Source: Closterium sp. Naga37s-1
Lineage: Eukaryota > Streptophyta > Zygnematophyceae > Desmidiales > Closteriaceae
Length of the DNA stretch: 64,000 nt
Direction of reading: 5' to 3'
Assembly (NCBI GenBank): GCA_947471745.1
Contig: CANJKZ010001109.1
Span: 1,798,001 to 1,862,000 of the forward strand
A program made the position numbers and the translations under genes. Positions 22,057-33,025 of this stretch are shown here, piece by piece. The stretch's first letter is position 1. Each line of letters starts with the position of its first letter. A model generated the notes under the pieces. It had not been told where the DNA came from, did not search any database, and saw only the letters and a program-made list of their open reading frames with translations.

Positions 22057-23208
22057 TGTCAACGGGAGTTGTGTGTTGGCCCCGTCCCCGCTTGGACAGA
22101 GCCGACTTCGTGGCCGGGTGTGAGGGAAGCAGCCGACCTGTAGCAGTGGGCGAGCTGGTTGACGAGGAGGTCGACCTGCAGGGGGACCACTGCACGGGCG
22201 CCGACTTCAGGATGGCACCGACTTCAAGGAGGTCGACCTGGGAAGTCGACCTGCGGAGGGCGTCAACTTGGTGACGCCAACTTGGGGCAGCCGACTTGGG
22301 GGTCGGCTGACAGGCCTGCTGGTCGACTTGGTGGTAGGTCGACCAGGCGTGATGTCGATCTGGTGGTCGACCTGACCTGGTGGTCGACGTAGGAGGGGCC
22401 GACGTCGACCACAACTCAGGACGCCGAGCAGCAAGGCGTCGGGTAGCAGGGCGTCAACTTGGTGACACCGACTTCGGGTAGCCGACTTGGGTGGTCGGCT
22501 GACAACTGTGCTGGTCGACATGGAGCTGGCCGACCAAGAGTGACGTCGACCTGGAACTGGTCGACCAGGGGCGTGGTCGACTTGGGGTGGTCGTCGACAT
22601 GGGAGGTCGACGGGCACATACAGGGGCAGCTGGTCGACGTGGTTGCCCGGTCGACCAGGTTACCTGGGTGACAAGGTTCTGCGGAGGAGTGCGACGGTCG
22701 CCCAGGCGAAGTTGGCGAGTCCGACCTCGGTGGTGGTATCCCGAGGTCGACGTGGCTGATGAGATGCAATCGTCAGCGCCAGGTTGACTTGGTGTGTGCG
22801 TTGTGCAGGTGACAAGGCCTAGCACGCCAATCATCTGCGAGCACCTGCGAAGCTGGAGCACTGCTGTTCTGCGTGAGCAGCGCTTGCACGCCGTCAACCT
22901 GCGATGTTGGCACGCCGTCGACTTTGCACTGCTGGAGTGCGGTCGACTAAGTTGTGCTGGAACGCGGTCGACCATGCTGTGCTGGCAGTCGACCGACCTG
23001 AATGCTAGCTCTGATGTAATCTTGCCATGCCAACTTCATTGTACCATTGTTGTCAACTTTCTCTATTGAAACTCTTGCCAACTTGCCCCGTGAACTAGCA
23101 AGCAGGATGTGCACTAGGAAAACGACTAAGGACCAACGAACGCAGAGATCACACGAGCACCCGTGCCTAGACCGTAGTCTAGCTCCCGTTGTAGTAGTTA
23201 TCTCCGCA
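22057..23208. mobile_element. Solo-LTR-like insertion rich in GTCGAC palindromes
   Basis: Starts TGTCAACGGGAG and ends ..TCTCCGCA, flanked by ctgta on both sides (22052-22056 and 23209-23213). Removing it restores an open Copia B frame. It shows no ORF with family signature, no internal copy of its own ends and no primer site, so a solo LTR is the simplest reading. About 20 GTCGAC hexamers lie between ~22165 and ~22990, mostly in the contexts TGGTCGACC/T and AGGTCGACC/G. The family is unknown; no related copy is in the window. Confidence 0.75.
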
Positions 23209-24411
23209 CTGTAGAGATTGGTGCGGGCTGGATCTCACCAAGAAGATCCGCACGATGAGTCATATGCGAGGAGCTCCCAGAGTCAATCACCCAATGGGTG
23301 AGGGGATGAAGGAGAACCCTGGCAGCCATAGCGGGGTCGGTGATTCCTTCTTTCACAAAGAAGAAGAACCCGGCCTTCCGCTCTTCAGGTTTGCCACCCT
23401 TCTCGTCATCATTCTCCTCTCCACTAGCTCCCATGACTCCCCCGGTCCTCTTGCCACCATGCTGGTTGCTTGAGGAAGGCGGGGTCCAATCTCGGGGCCG
23501 TTGGTAGCATTTTCTCCAACGATGGCCGCGCTTCTTGCAATGGAAGCACACCTCCCCTTGACCTCCGCCACTCTCCTCTTGGGAGTTCTCATTCTTTTTG
23601 CCCTTCCACTTCTTTTTGCCCTTCCACTTCTTTTTGAAGCCGCTCTTCCCACCTCCAACTCCATAACCAGCACCATCCCCTAAGTGCTCTACACTTCGGC
23701 GCCTCAAATCCTCTTCAAGGATTCGCGCACGAATGTAGTCCACACTCCATTGGAATTGCTGGGAGTTGAGGTTGATAGCTAGGGCAGACCACGACTCAGG
23801 AAGTCGGATCACGATCTCCACGCACTGAACAAGCTCAGTGTAGACTACGCCACCACTCTTGAGCTTCGTGAAGATGTCTCGCATCTCATCCAACACGGGC
23901 TGCATTGGCTCTCCATCAACAAATTTGATGTCGCGCAATCGCCGCGCGAGTAGTACAATGCATGTAGCATGTGTTGGTGAGTGCACATCAAGGAGTTTCC
24001 TCCATGCCTTGGGTCCACACTCGGGATCACCCAATAGGCCTTTGATATGGTCAAGTTGGCGTCCACCAACCGCTTGGACCATGAGCATGTACGCATCAAA
24101 TGAGCGCTTTATCCATGCTCCTTTCAAGTCCATGGCCTCTGGCATCTTTTCCTTTCCTTCCACCACATCCAATAACTTGTATTGGGCCTCATACGAAAGC
24201 TCTAGTGCTCATAATTCTCCGCCATGAACTTCTCAATAAAGAAGACTTTCATAGGATCCACAGATATAGAAGATGGTGTAGTGGAAGAGGGTAGCATAGG
24301 GGTAGTTGGTTGATGAGTTCCCACTCCACCACCAACTACTCTCCCTTGCTCTCCAGCCTCTCCACTCCCAGCCATCTCATCATTAGCACCTCTGGAGTCC
24401 GTCTCAGCCAT
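23209..24411 (-). pseudogene. Copia B gag-protease
   Basis: ATG at 24411 (MAETDSRGANDE). The N-terminal frame runs to FMAENYEH, where a TAG (24202-24204) stands for the Trp of the Copia NYEHW motif; a frameshift near 24185 follows. From 24172 the frame is open: VEGKEKMPEAMDLKGAWIK, GPKAWRKLLDV, RILEEDLRRR, a Lys-rich repeat (KKWKGKK twice), the zinc knuckle CFHCKKRGHRWRKC (~23500-23545), and the protease motif WVIDSGSSSHM (~23250-23290). It ends where the solo-LTR-like insert begins. Confidence 0.85.
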
Positions 24412-24634
24412 CACAAGGCCTTAGGCACGGTGGAATCTTGAGGAAAACGCTTGGACAGAATTCTGCCAGAACTTTTGCTTTTACGAAAAACGCCGTCGCG
24501 GTTAGCACACTTGGAATTAGGACGCGATTTAACCACCAATCGAAAGAACGCGAGCAGAGCTACAATAACGTGGTCTCATTTATTAAAATTAGTCGATAAT
24601 AGGTGACGATCTGTCGCTTCAAAGTCGACCACCA

Positions 24635-24646
24635 GCTCTGATACCA
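24635..24646 (-). promoter_or_regulatory. Primer binding site of Copia B
   Basis: Minus strand TGGTATCAGAGC, two bases from the LTR boundary, as in element A. Confidence 0.85.
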
Positions 24647-24648
24647 CT

Positions 24649-25386
24649 TGTTGCTTAGGATCCGGTCACTTTGAAGACTTACGACGAACTCAAATTTCAA
24701 CTAAACGCAAATTTGCTCGATAGGATTGCGCGCGCCGGTCTTAGCTACCATTAGCAAGTTGAATCACTTGATTTCATGGTCTAGGAAGTGAGAACCAACT
24801 GAAAGCGTATAGCTGCTGCTTTCACTAGAAAGGATGAAGGAAGAACAAACATTAGGCATAGAATGAGGAGTTGGGGGGTTTCAAGAGAACCTTGTGAGGG
24901 AAGGCTCTCCAAATGCTTGGGAAGGATGGTGGGAACCTTCCTAGCATCAAAGATGCAACCCTCATGATGAGGTCCTTGTGGTGTCACATGCAAAATCCAA
25001 TCCAATTGGATTTTGCCTAGGTGTTGCAACATTTGCAACCCATACTAGAAACTTCTAGCCACCCCAATCCAAAAGTCAAACTTGCCTTCCTAACCACCCA
25101 ACCAAAGATCCCTTTATAGTCATGTCCCAATAATCGCCCAATTTAGTTAATATCCCAAATCAAGATAGAATTCCCAAATCTTGGAAATCTTGTAACTTGA
25201 GCGATCTTGGTTGGAATAAGACGATCTTGGTATCAAGCATTTAGACTTGGAGAAAAACACAGAGGTGATAAAATCCAACAGCCACGTTTAAGTATTTATG
25301 CTCATGCAAATGACGCAAGCATGAATTGCACAAGCACACAGCATGACGTTAGGATGACATGCACGCATACTCAAGTGCATACAACA
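24649..25386 (-). repeat. 5' LTR of Copia B
   Basis: 738 bp, starts TGTTGCTTAGGATCCGG and ends CATACAACA on the plus strand, followed by the target duplication ctcct. Confidence 0.9.
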
Positions 25387-25391
25387 CTCCT

Positions 25392-28053
25392 GGCACTACT
25401 CCTACGCCACCTCCAGCCTCTGGCCTGCAAACAGAGGGAGGTACAGCAACAATACCAGCAGCTGAGTCTACTGAGACTCCCGCGAACCAAGCGACAGGCT
25501 TCGACCCAAGTATGATGGAGAAATTCTTCTCCTTCATGTCCTTCTACGAACAGCATCAGCAAGCGGCACCTGCGCAGTCGAACATCAGCAACAACAACAA
25601 CGATGTTACACCCATGAGCCTTGACGGCTCATCCTATGCGCGCGGAAACCAGCAGCAACCCACCTTTGCTCCGTATGAGCCTCAATGTGGCTCAATCAGC
25701 TTCATGCCGCAACAACAGCCTCGACCTGGACAGGAGAAGACACTGGATGCACTCTAGGTTCAATCGCAGTTCGCACACGTCTTGAAATTACAGATGTCAA
25801 CGCCTTTCGACGGCAAAGACTTCTATACCTGGTCATTCGAATTTGAGCTGATGATGGAATGCGCGCAGATTTTTGGATTCTTTGACGGGTCCCTGCCATT
25901 TCCAACACACGGGACGCAGTACGACAAACAACAGTACACTTATCAGTCGATGATGGCATAGACGATTCTGCTAAGGAACATAACTCCAAACCAGCAGCAG
26001 AACATCCGGTCTTATCGGGGATACGGCAACTCCGCCGAGCTCGCGTACAACCATTTGAAGAACCTGTATCAAGCAACAGACAGCGTCAATCAGAGTCGGT
26101 TAATGGCACAGCTGACAACAGTGGAAATGAAACCCGGCGAAAAGGGGATGGCGTATATCAGCCGCTGTCGCGAATTGCGCGACAAACTCCTTCAATGCGG
26201 AGGATCAATATCTGAAGAGGCCTTCGTCACAGTTGTCATCTCCGGCCTTGGTCCTCACCGGCGCTCCACTCGAGCCATACTCCGAGCTCACGAGAAGATC
26301 TCCGAAGCGGCACTCTGCGCCGAAATACACGCCAAACAACAAGACATGGACCTGCACGAGGAGCAGCACAAGAAGAAAACGTCAGTACCCGAATTTGCAT
26401 TCCACACCCAGCGGCGCTTCAACAACTCCAACCGACAGAATAAACAACAACAGCAGCAGCACGTATCGACGTTTTGTCATCTCTGCAAGATGTCTGGACA
26501 CCCCCGTACACACTGTCCAAGTCTGCAACAGTCAACAACACCACAGCGACAACTTCGACCCTCAAGCAGCCAAGTCGCCTCAACACAAGCGCATCCCACT
26601 CCTCAAGTTCAAGATTTGACAACGTCAACAACGCAACCTGCACAAGGGACAAGAAACATCGTGAGCTGCATGGCGAGACTGACAGACTCTTGCATCACTG
26701 AATCACCACCGTACTACTCACCGGAAGAACAACTTGATGAAAGCACCCCTCGCCGCGAGTCACTGGAGCCGAACCCGACATACGCAGCCATCGCCCAGAG
26801 CGAGCCATCCGGGAAAGGCACTTGGTTCTTGGACAGTTGCTGCGGACAGCACATGTGCTCCTCGGGTCGCTTCGTCCAAAAGGAACATCAACTTCAACGC
26901 GAAGTAGTCATCACCGTCGACAACAATCAGAACCTGCGCACACGACGACAAGGCATCGTTCAACTTCAGTCAAGAGAAACCAATGTCATACTGCAAATGT
27001 CAAAAGTTTTAATCGCAGAGGGACTCGGCTACAACTTACTCAGCGTCAGCCAGTTGATGGCGAAGGGCATCCACCTCAAAGCAGACAGCACCACACAGGA
27101 GTTTAGACTGTACCACGGGAAGGGAGGTCTCTACATCGGCAAGGCAGTGCTGAAGAATAATGTTTACGTCCTCGACTTTGTTCTAGATCAAGGCACCGAC
27201 GACAGCGACGGGATCGTCACCTTCGCTCCCTGGACACATCCACTAGACCTCGACCCCGACTTCAGCCCCGGCGGCTTCTGGTACTCGAACACGGTACCTG
27301 AGGCAGAACGAACACGAGCATTAGCAACAATCCAACAAGCAGAGACAACATCGGCAGCAGCAAAGACAACATCGGCAGCAGCAGAGACAACATCGGCAGT
27401 AGCAGAGACAACATCGGTAGTAGCAGAGACAACATCGGCAGCAGTAGAGACAACATCGGCAGCAGCAGAGACAACATCGGCAGCAGCAGAGACAACACCG
27501 ATCACGACACCAATCGCGGGTCCTTCAACGGCACCAATCCCAATCGACGACGATACTCCACCGACTCTTGCGCAGCAGTTGACACCCACTCCACGAGAAG
27601 TTCACAGAAGCGCCAATTTCACCGCTGGTTTTTACACCAACTCTAACTTGTACAGGCGCTCACCCGGACATCGCGCCGACAAAGACATCTGGCATGCAAG
27701 AATGGGACATCCAAGCAATACGGCGTTAAACAACACGATAAGAGCAGGAGTACTCGATAAAGACTCCCTACTTCTACCCGATGGCAGAGAACTTCAACGG
27801 GTTCGGGGAACATGTCTCACCTGCCCTGAATCCAACTTACCGCATCAGCCTTTCGTCTCTCATCACAACCCAAGTGCACCGGCATACGCACCTCTAGAGA
27901 AGGTGTACAGCGACATATTGTACAACCGTGAACCGGGTCAAGGAGCATACAACTACGTCATCACCTTCATCGACGCCGCCACACGATACGAATGGCACCT
28001 TAACCTCCCGAGTCGTGACATGGCCTTCGAAGCCTTCATCGCTGGCTTCCAGT
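25392..28053 (+). pseudogene. Copia C gag-protease-integrase (N part)
   Basis: Gag resumes after element B: a Ser/Thr/Pro/Gln-rich N-terminus (MMEKFFSFMSFYEQHQQ, SNNNN runs), then FDGKDFYTWSFEFELMM, a capsid-like region (EMKPGEKGMAYISRCRELRDKLL, ISGLGPHRRSTRAILR), zinc knuckle CHLCKMSGHPRTHC, protease motif WFLDSCCGQHM (Cys where Gly is usual after DS, shared with element G), a Thr/Ala repeat, and the integrase zinc finger (HARMGHPSN and CLTC) with DILYNREPGQGAYNY..FIDAATRYEW. TAG codons lie at ~25755 and ~25961. A one-base loss at ~28053 shifts the frame before VAERELGVKL. Gag and Pol share one frame, so no frameshift signal is expected. Confidence 0.87.
27341..27499 (+). repeat. 21-bp coding repeat (ETTSAAA units)
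   Basis: About seven in-frame 21-bp copies (GAGACAACATCGGCAGCAGC type) between protease and integrase of C. The repeat adds a flexible Thr/Ala-rich linker. In sister G this region is deleted. Confidence 0.85.
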
Positions 28054-30564
28054 AGCAGAACGAGAATTAGGAGTGAAGCTGAAAAGCTTCCAGTCAGACG
28101 GGGGAGGAGAATACACATCACAGAGGTTCACACAGTACCTGGCAGAGAGACGCATCAAGCGACTTCTCTCCCTTCCCTACGCTCACCAGCAGCAAGGCGT
28201 GGCAGAAAGAATGAACAGGACCCTCCAGAACACCATGCGCAAGCTGCTACGTGGCATGCGGCTACCCAACCACTAGTGGCCCGAGGCGATAGACCACGCT
28301 GTCATGCTGCACAACTTGCTTTCGTCATCATCGCTCCCGAACAACGCATCACCACATCTGCTGTGGACAGGAAAATTGGGCAACACAAAAATGTTACGAG
28401 TGTTCGGCTGCATGGTACAGTACTGACCCCCAGCTGCACGCGCCGGTCGATTCTCCCAACGCGCACAATGGGGACTACACCTGGGCATCGAAAAACATTA
28501 CAACGCATGGAAGATTTTCAACATCAACACAAAGGAAACAGTGGCAGCACGTGATGACATCTTCTACGAACGGCTCACCCTTCCAACGTACATGTACAAC
28601 TTGGAAACCTCACGGGATGCCACAGGCGGATTTCGTAGGGATCGAGCCTTCACTTTGGCAGCAGATGAAGCTGATTGAGATGAACAGAACATGGACAGAG
28701 CTTCGGAGGAAGCCGAACCTCTTCCCTACTGCTCGGTGGATATTCCAATGGATGACGACAACCCTCGCGAAAGCGTCAACGCCTAAGTCTTCTACGACTT
28801 CGTTGACACTGGTTACGTTACACCCGCACGAGTCAACACCGACGAAGCAGAACGTATAGGGCCAAATTTCTTACTTGATCCAGAAGCAGGAGACGAAGCA
28901 GCTTATCCCGAGGATGCAAATCTCCCCCGCTACACACAGAGTGGACTCCAGATACTCGGGCTCGTCACCCCAGTCCACGGCACGGCGCCACCTAAGGAGC
29001 CTGCCACGGTTCAGCAGGCTCTTGGGGGGGAACACAGGGAAAAATGGTGCGAGGCCATGGATAAGGAGTTAAAAGCGCTGGAAGAACGCAATACCTGGAA
29101 AATCGTTCCCATCGGCGTGGCACGCAACAAGACAATCCTCACCGGGAAATGGGTTTCCGTGTGAAAACCAAAGCAGACGGCACCATCGACAAGTTTAAAG
29201 CACGCTGGGTCGTACGCGGCTTCAACCAAGAGTACGGACGGAACTTCACCGAAACGTTCGCGCCGGTCAGCCGACACACCTCTCTGCGGATTCTCCTCGC
29301 GATAGCCGCCATGAAGAAGAAGAAGCTACGCCAAATCGACGTCGCCAACGCTTTTCTCTACGCACCTGTCGATGCTGAGATCTTCGTGGAGCAACCACAC
29401 GGCTCCAACGCAGACCCAAACCAAGTCTGTCATCTGCTGAAATCCTTGTACGGCATTAAACAAGCTCCGAGGCTGTGGCAGCAGTACCTACATGCCCAAC
29501 TTATCCGCATTGGATTCCGCCAGCTACCGCACGACCAAGGCATGTACCGGCTCACAAAAGGCACCGACTACATTCTTCTCATCGTCTATGTGGACGATCT
29601 ACTCTACATCGGTTCAACCGACGGCATCACGACCTGGTTCGAAGGGGAGCTGTAGCAGGACCTCATGCTCACGGTTTCATCCAGCGTATCGCAATACCTC
29701 GGGCTCAACATTCAAGAAGAAGAGGACGCGATCTACCTCAGCGCCGCGAAATACGCCAACACCATCGCCGAGCGCTTTGGACTCACACCAACTGCTATCT
29801 CCACCCCATATCGCTACACCACCGGAAATCACAAGGAAGCCTCCGCCCCACTCAAGCCCGCCGGCATACGCGACTACCAACGAAAGCTGGGATGTCTACT
29901 CTTCGCAGCCGTTACTTGCCGACCGGACCTCTCGTACTCCGCAAGCCAACTCGCCACCTACCTCAAGAAACCCGAAGCAGAGCACATGGCGGAGCTTGAC
30001 CGCGCACTCCACTACCTCGTCAGCACTCCAACGATCGGCCTAACCTACCACAAGACCGGAACCATGACGCCCAAGCTGATCGGCTACGTCGATGCTGATC
30101 ACGTCGGCGACTCTGACAATAGGCGCTTACGCACCGGCTACATCTACCGACTCGAGCCTATTGGACCTATCTCATGGCAGTCGAGCAAGCAAGAGCTAAT
30201 AGCTCTCTCCTCAGCTGAAGCAGAATATATTGCACTATGCTCAGCCACCAAGGAAGGACTATATCTTCGCAAACTACTGGAAGAAGCGAAGCTGGCCCAG
30301 TTACCTACCTTCTCTCCGTTCTGCGACAACCAGTCAGCAATCCGCATCGCCAACAAGAGTGGATTCGCGAACAGAACAAAGCGCATCGCCCTGCGATATT
30401 TCTTCGTGAAGGACAAGATTGAGAAGGGGAGACTTGAGCTGTCCTACTGTCCCACGTCCGAGATGGCAGCCGATTACTTGACCAAGAAGCTCGAAAAACA
30501 GAAGTTCGAGTACTGCATGCTGCTGACTGGACAAAGCCACGTCACCAGCAGCGACACTCCATAA
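28054..30564 (+). pseudogene. Copia C integrase (C part)-RT-RNase H
   Basis: Integrase continues with SFQSDGGGEYTS and QQGVAERMNRTLQNT. RT: LTGKWV..RVKTKADGTIDKFKAR, IDVANAFLYAPVDAEIF, LYGIKQAPRLWQQY and catalytic LLIVYVDDLLY (~29575-29610). RNase H: YVDADHVGDSDNRRLRTGY, SSAEAEYIALCSATKEGLYLRK, RTKRIALRYFFVKDKI, AADYLTKKL, stop at 30564. It is broken by TAG ~28274, TGA ~28425, TGA ~28676, TAA ~28784, a one-T loss in TTTT near 29150, and TAG ~29653. The RNase H half is intact. Confidence 0.87.
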
Positions 30565-30575
30565 GCGAAGGGGAG

Positions 30576-31029
30576 TGTTGGAAACAAGTGACTTAAGCGC
30601 TTCTGATGTGTCGAAACACTGAACTGCAAGCGAAGCGAACTACAACGAAGCAACAGCGAGTCAACTATCGGAGTTTGACAAGAGAAGTAACTGCTGGAGG
30701 TTACGCGAAGGTCAAAGGTCAGCAACCTTTGACTTGAAAAATACAGCACGACAGCAAGGACAAACAGCTGACTCGATACCGAGCAGTTGCCCGAGTCGTC
30801 AGTGTATCGAACAGCAACAGCAATAGTAAAACAGTTATTGGTTACACCCTTTCATATTCCTTGTACTCTTATAAAACCTTGTATCTTCTTCCTTTAATCA
30901 ATCTATCTTGCCCTCACATACTAGTGCAAGGTGGTTCAACACTTGTCATTAAAACGCTTCCGCAACTACAAATACTTTTGCTCAGAGTTTAGCCTTGTAA
31001 AGATCCTAAGGGCTTTTCTCAGCCCAACA
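30576..31029 (+). repeat. 3' LTR of Copia C
   Basis: 454 bp, TGTTGG..CCCAACA, preceded by the polypurine tract GAAGGGGAG (30567-30575) and followed by target duplication cccca. TATA-like CTTATAAAACC at ~30870. Confidence 0.92.
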
Positions 31030-31349
31030 CCCCAGACGTCGGAGCACGCTCTTGTTAAGTAGTTGTAGATTATTGTCTGCTGTCCATGATTCTTGAAACA
31101 AATGCTGGGTAGCAGCAGAAGAAACGTTGGGGTCATTGCAGTGATGAAAGCTGTGGGTACCATAATCCACCAGAGACCAACTACCTGTTAGAGATAGAAA
31201 CTAGTCGAGCGTAACAGGCCGTCAGATTTTACTTGCATACAAGATAGACTTGGACTCTGAGGCTGACTCCAAGAGCAGATCCTAAGAATTGAGAAGCACA
31301 ATTTTCACTTAGTGAATATGTAATGTACCGTTTGCTTCCTTGAGTGAAT
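31030..31349. other. Host interval between elements C and G
   Basis: No gene recognised. The first five bases are the C target duplication and the last five (tgaat, 31345-31349) the left duplication of G. This is the original DNA into which C and G inserted separately. Confidence 0.6.
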
Positions 31350-31793
31350 TGTTGGAAACAAGTAATTTAAGCGCCTCTGTCGTGTCGAAGCACTAAGTCG
31401 TAAACGAAGCGAAGTACAGTGAAGCATCGCCGAGTCAACCCTCGGATGTTGAACAACTGCTGGAGGTTACGCAAAAGTCAAAGGTCAGCGACCTTTGACC
31501 TGACAAGTACAGCGCGACAGCAAGGACAAACAACTGACTCATTACTGACCAGTTGCCCGAGTCGTCACTGTATCGAACCGCAACAGCAACAGTAAAACAG
31601 TTATTAGCTATAACATTTCATATTCCCTTGTACTCTTATTAAAGCTTGTATCTCTTTGCTTTAATCAATCTACTTTGCCCTCACATACTAGCGCAAGGTG
31701 GTTCACAGACTTTCATTAAACGCTTCTGCTATTACATTGTTCCTACTCAGAGTTTAGTCCTGCAAAGATCCTAAGGGCTATCTCAGCCCAACA
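31350..31793 (+). repeat. 5' LTR of Copia G
   Basis: TGTTGGAAACAAGTAATT..CAGCCCAACA, 444 bp. Contains the C-family inverted repeat at 31477-31499 and a promoter-like AT-rich block near 31615-31650. Confidence 0.92.
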
Positions 31794-31805
31794 TGGTATG
31801 AGAGC
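31794..31805 (+). promoter_or_regulatory. Primer binding site of Copia G
   Basis: TGGTATGAGAGC abuts the LTR end. It differs from the usual TGGTATCAGAGC by one base. Confidence 0.8.
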
Positions 31806-31854
31806 TATCAGGGCAAACTCAACTACTATCAAGACACCTACAACATCAGAAGGC

Positions 31855-33025
31855 ATGGCAACGCAGAAGGAGAGAAGCTCCTCTAACGGCTCTCCCATTA
31901 CTACTCGTACTCCACCTCTTGCCTCTGGCCTACAGCGAGAGGAGGGCACAGCAACAAGACCGGCAGCTGGGTCCACCGAAACTCCCGCAAATCAAGCTGC
32001 GGGCTTCAACCCAAACATGATGGAGAAGTTCTTCTCCTTCATGTCCTTCTACGAACAACACCAGCAAGGGGCACCTACGCAGTCAAACAACAGCAACAAC
32101 AACAACAACGTGACACCGATGAGCCTCGACGGTTCATCCTACGCGCGAGGAAATCAGCAACAACAACCTACCTTCGCCCCGTACGAACCCCAGCGCAGTT
32201 CCGTCAGTTTCATGCCGCGCCAGCAGCCTTCACCTGAGCAAGAGAAGACATTTGATGCACTTCAAGTTCAGTCGCAGTTCGCGCACGTCTAAAAAACTGC
32301 AGACATCAAGACTGTTCGACGGAAAAGACTTCTTTACCTGGTCGTTCGAATTCGAGCTAATGATGGACGGCGCGCAGATTCTTGGTTTCTTTGACGGGTC
32401 CCTGCCATATCCAATGTACGGGACGCAATACGACAAGCAGCAGTACACATATCAGTCCATGATGGCGTACACAATCCTACTGCGCAACGTCACACCGAAC
32501 CAGCAGCAGAACATTCGGTCTTACCGGGGATACGGGAAGTCCGCCGAGCTCGCGTACAATCACATGAAGAACCTGTATCAGGCAACAGACAGCATCAATC
32601 AGAGTCAGTTAATGGCACAACTGACAACAGTGGAAATGAAACCGGGCGAAAAGGGAATGGCGTATATCAGTCGCTGTCGCGAATTGTGCGACAAACTCCT
32701 TCGATGCGGAGGGTCAATATCGGAAGACGCCTTTGTCACAGTCGTCATTGGCGGTCTTGGTCCTCATTGGCTCTCCACTCGCGCCATACTCCGAGCTCAC
32801 GGGAAGATCTCCGAAGTAGCACTCTGCGCCGAAATTCACGCTGAGCAACAAGACATGGACATGCAAGAGGAGCGGCACAAGAAGAAAACGTCAGTACCCA
32901 AATTTGCGTTCCACACTCAACGGCGCTACAACAACAACAACAAGCGGCATCAACCAAAAACCCATACCTCCGTTTTGTCATCTCTGCAAGACGTCTGGAC
33001 TCCCCTGCACACACTGCCCTAAACG
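31855..33025 (+). pseudogene. Copia G gag
   Basis: ATG at 31855 (MATQKERSSSNGSP). The Asn/Gln/Ser-rich N-terminus and MMEKFFSFMSFYEQHQQ block match C. A one-base gain near 32290 shifts the frame, which reopens at LFDGKDFFTWSFEFELMMDG and runs through EMKPGEKGMAYISRCRELCDKLL to the zinc knuckle. There the frame shifts again: FCHLCKTSGLPCTHC is readable only in another frame, and its His is replaced (SGLP instead of SGHP). Gag from this copy would not be made intact. Confidence 0.85.

Larger units (their letters stand above)
17788..25386 (-). mobile_element. Copia retrotransposon B nested in C gag
   Basis: 7.6-kb minus-strand element with LTRs at 17788-18547 and 24649-25386, target duplication ctcct on both sides, polypurine tract at 18548-18560 and primer site at 24635-24646. 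It contains gag, protease, integrase, RT and RNase H, all disabled by stops and frameshifts, plus a 1,152-bp insertion in the protease region. Removing it restores the C gag reading, as judged against element G. Confidence 0.93.
12734..31029 (+). mobile_element. Copia retrotransposon C, host of two nested insertions
   Basis: Both LTRs begin TGTTGGAAACAA and end CCCAACA. After the insertions are removed each is 454 bp (12734-12760 plus 17258-17684, and 30576-31029). The flanking 5-bp duplication is cccca (12729-12733 and 31030-31034). The two LTRs differ at roughly two dozen sites by eye, so this is not a recent insertion. Its 5' LTR was split by the Gypsy element at 12761-17253, and its gag by Copia B at 17788-25386. 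Confidence 0.92.
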
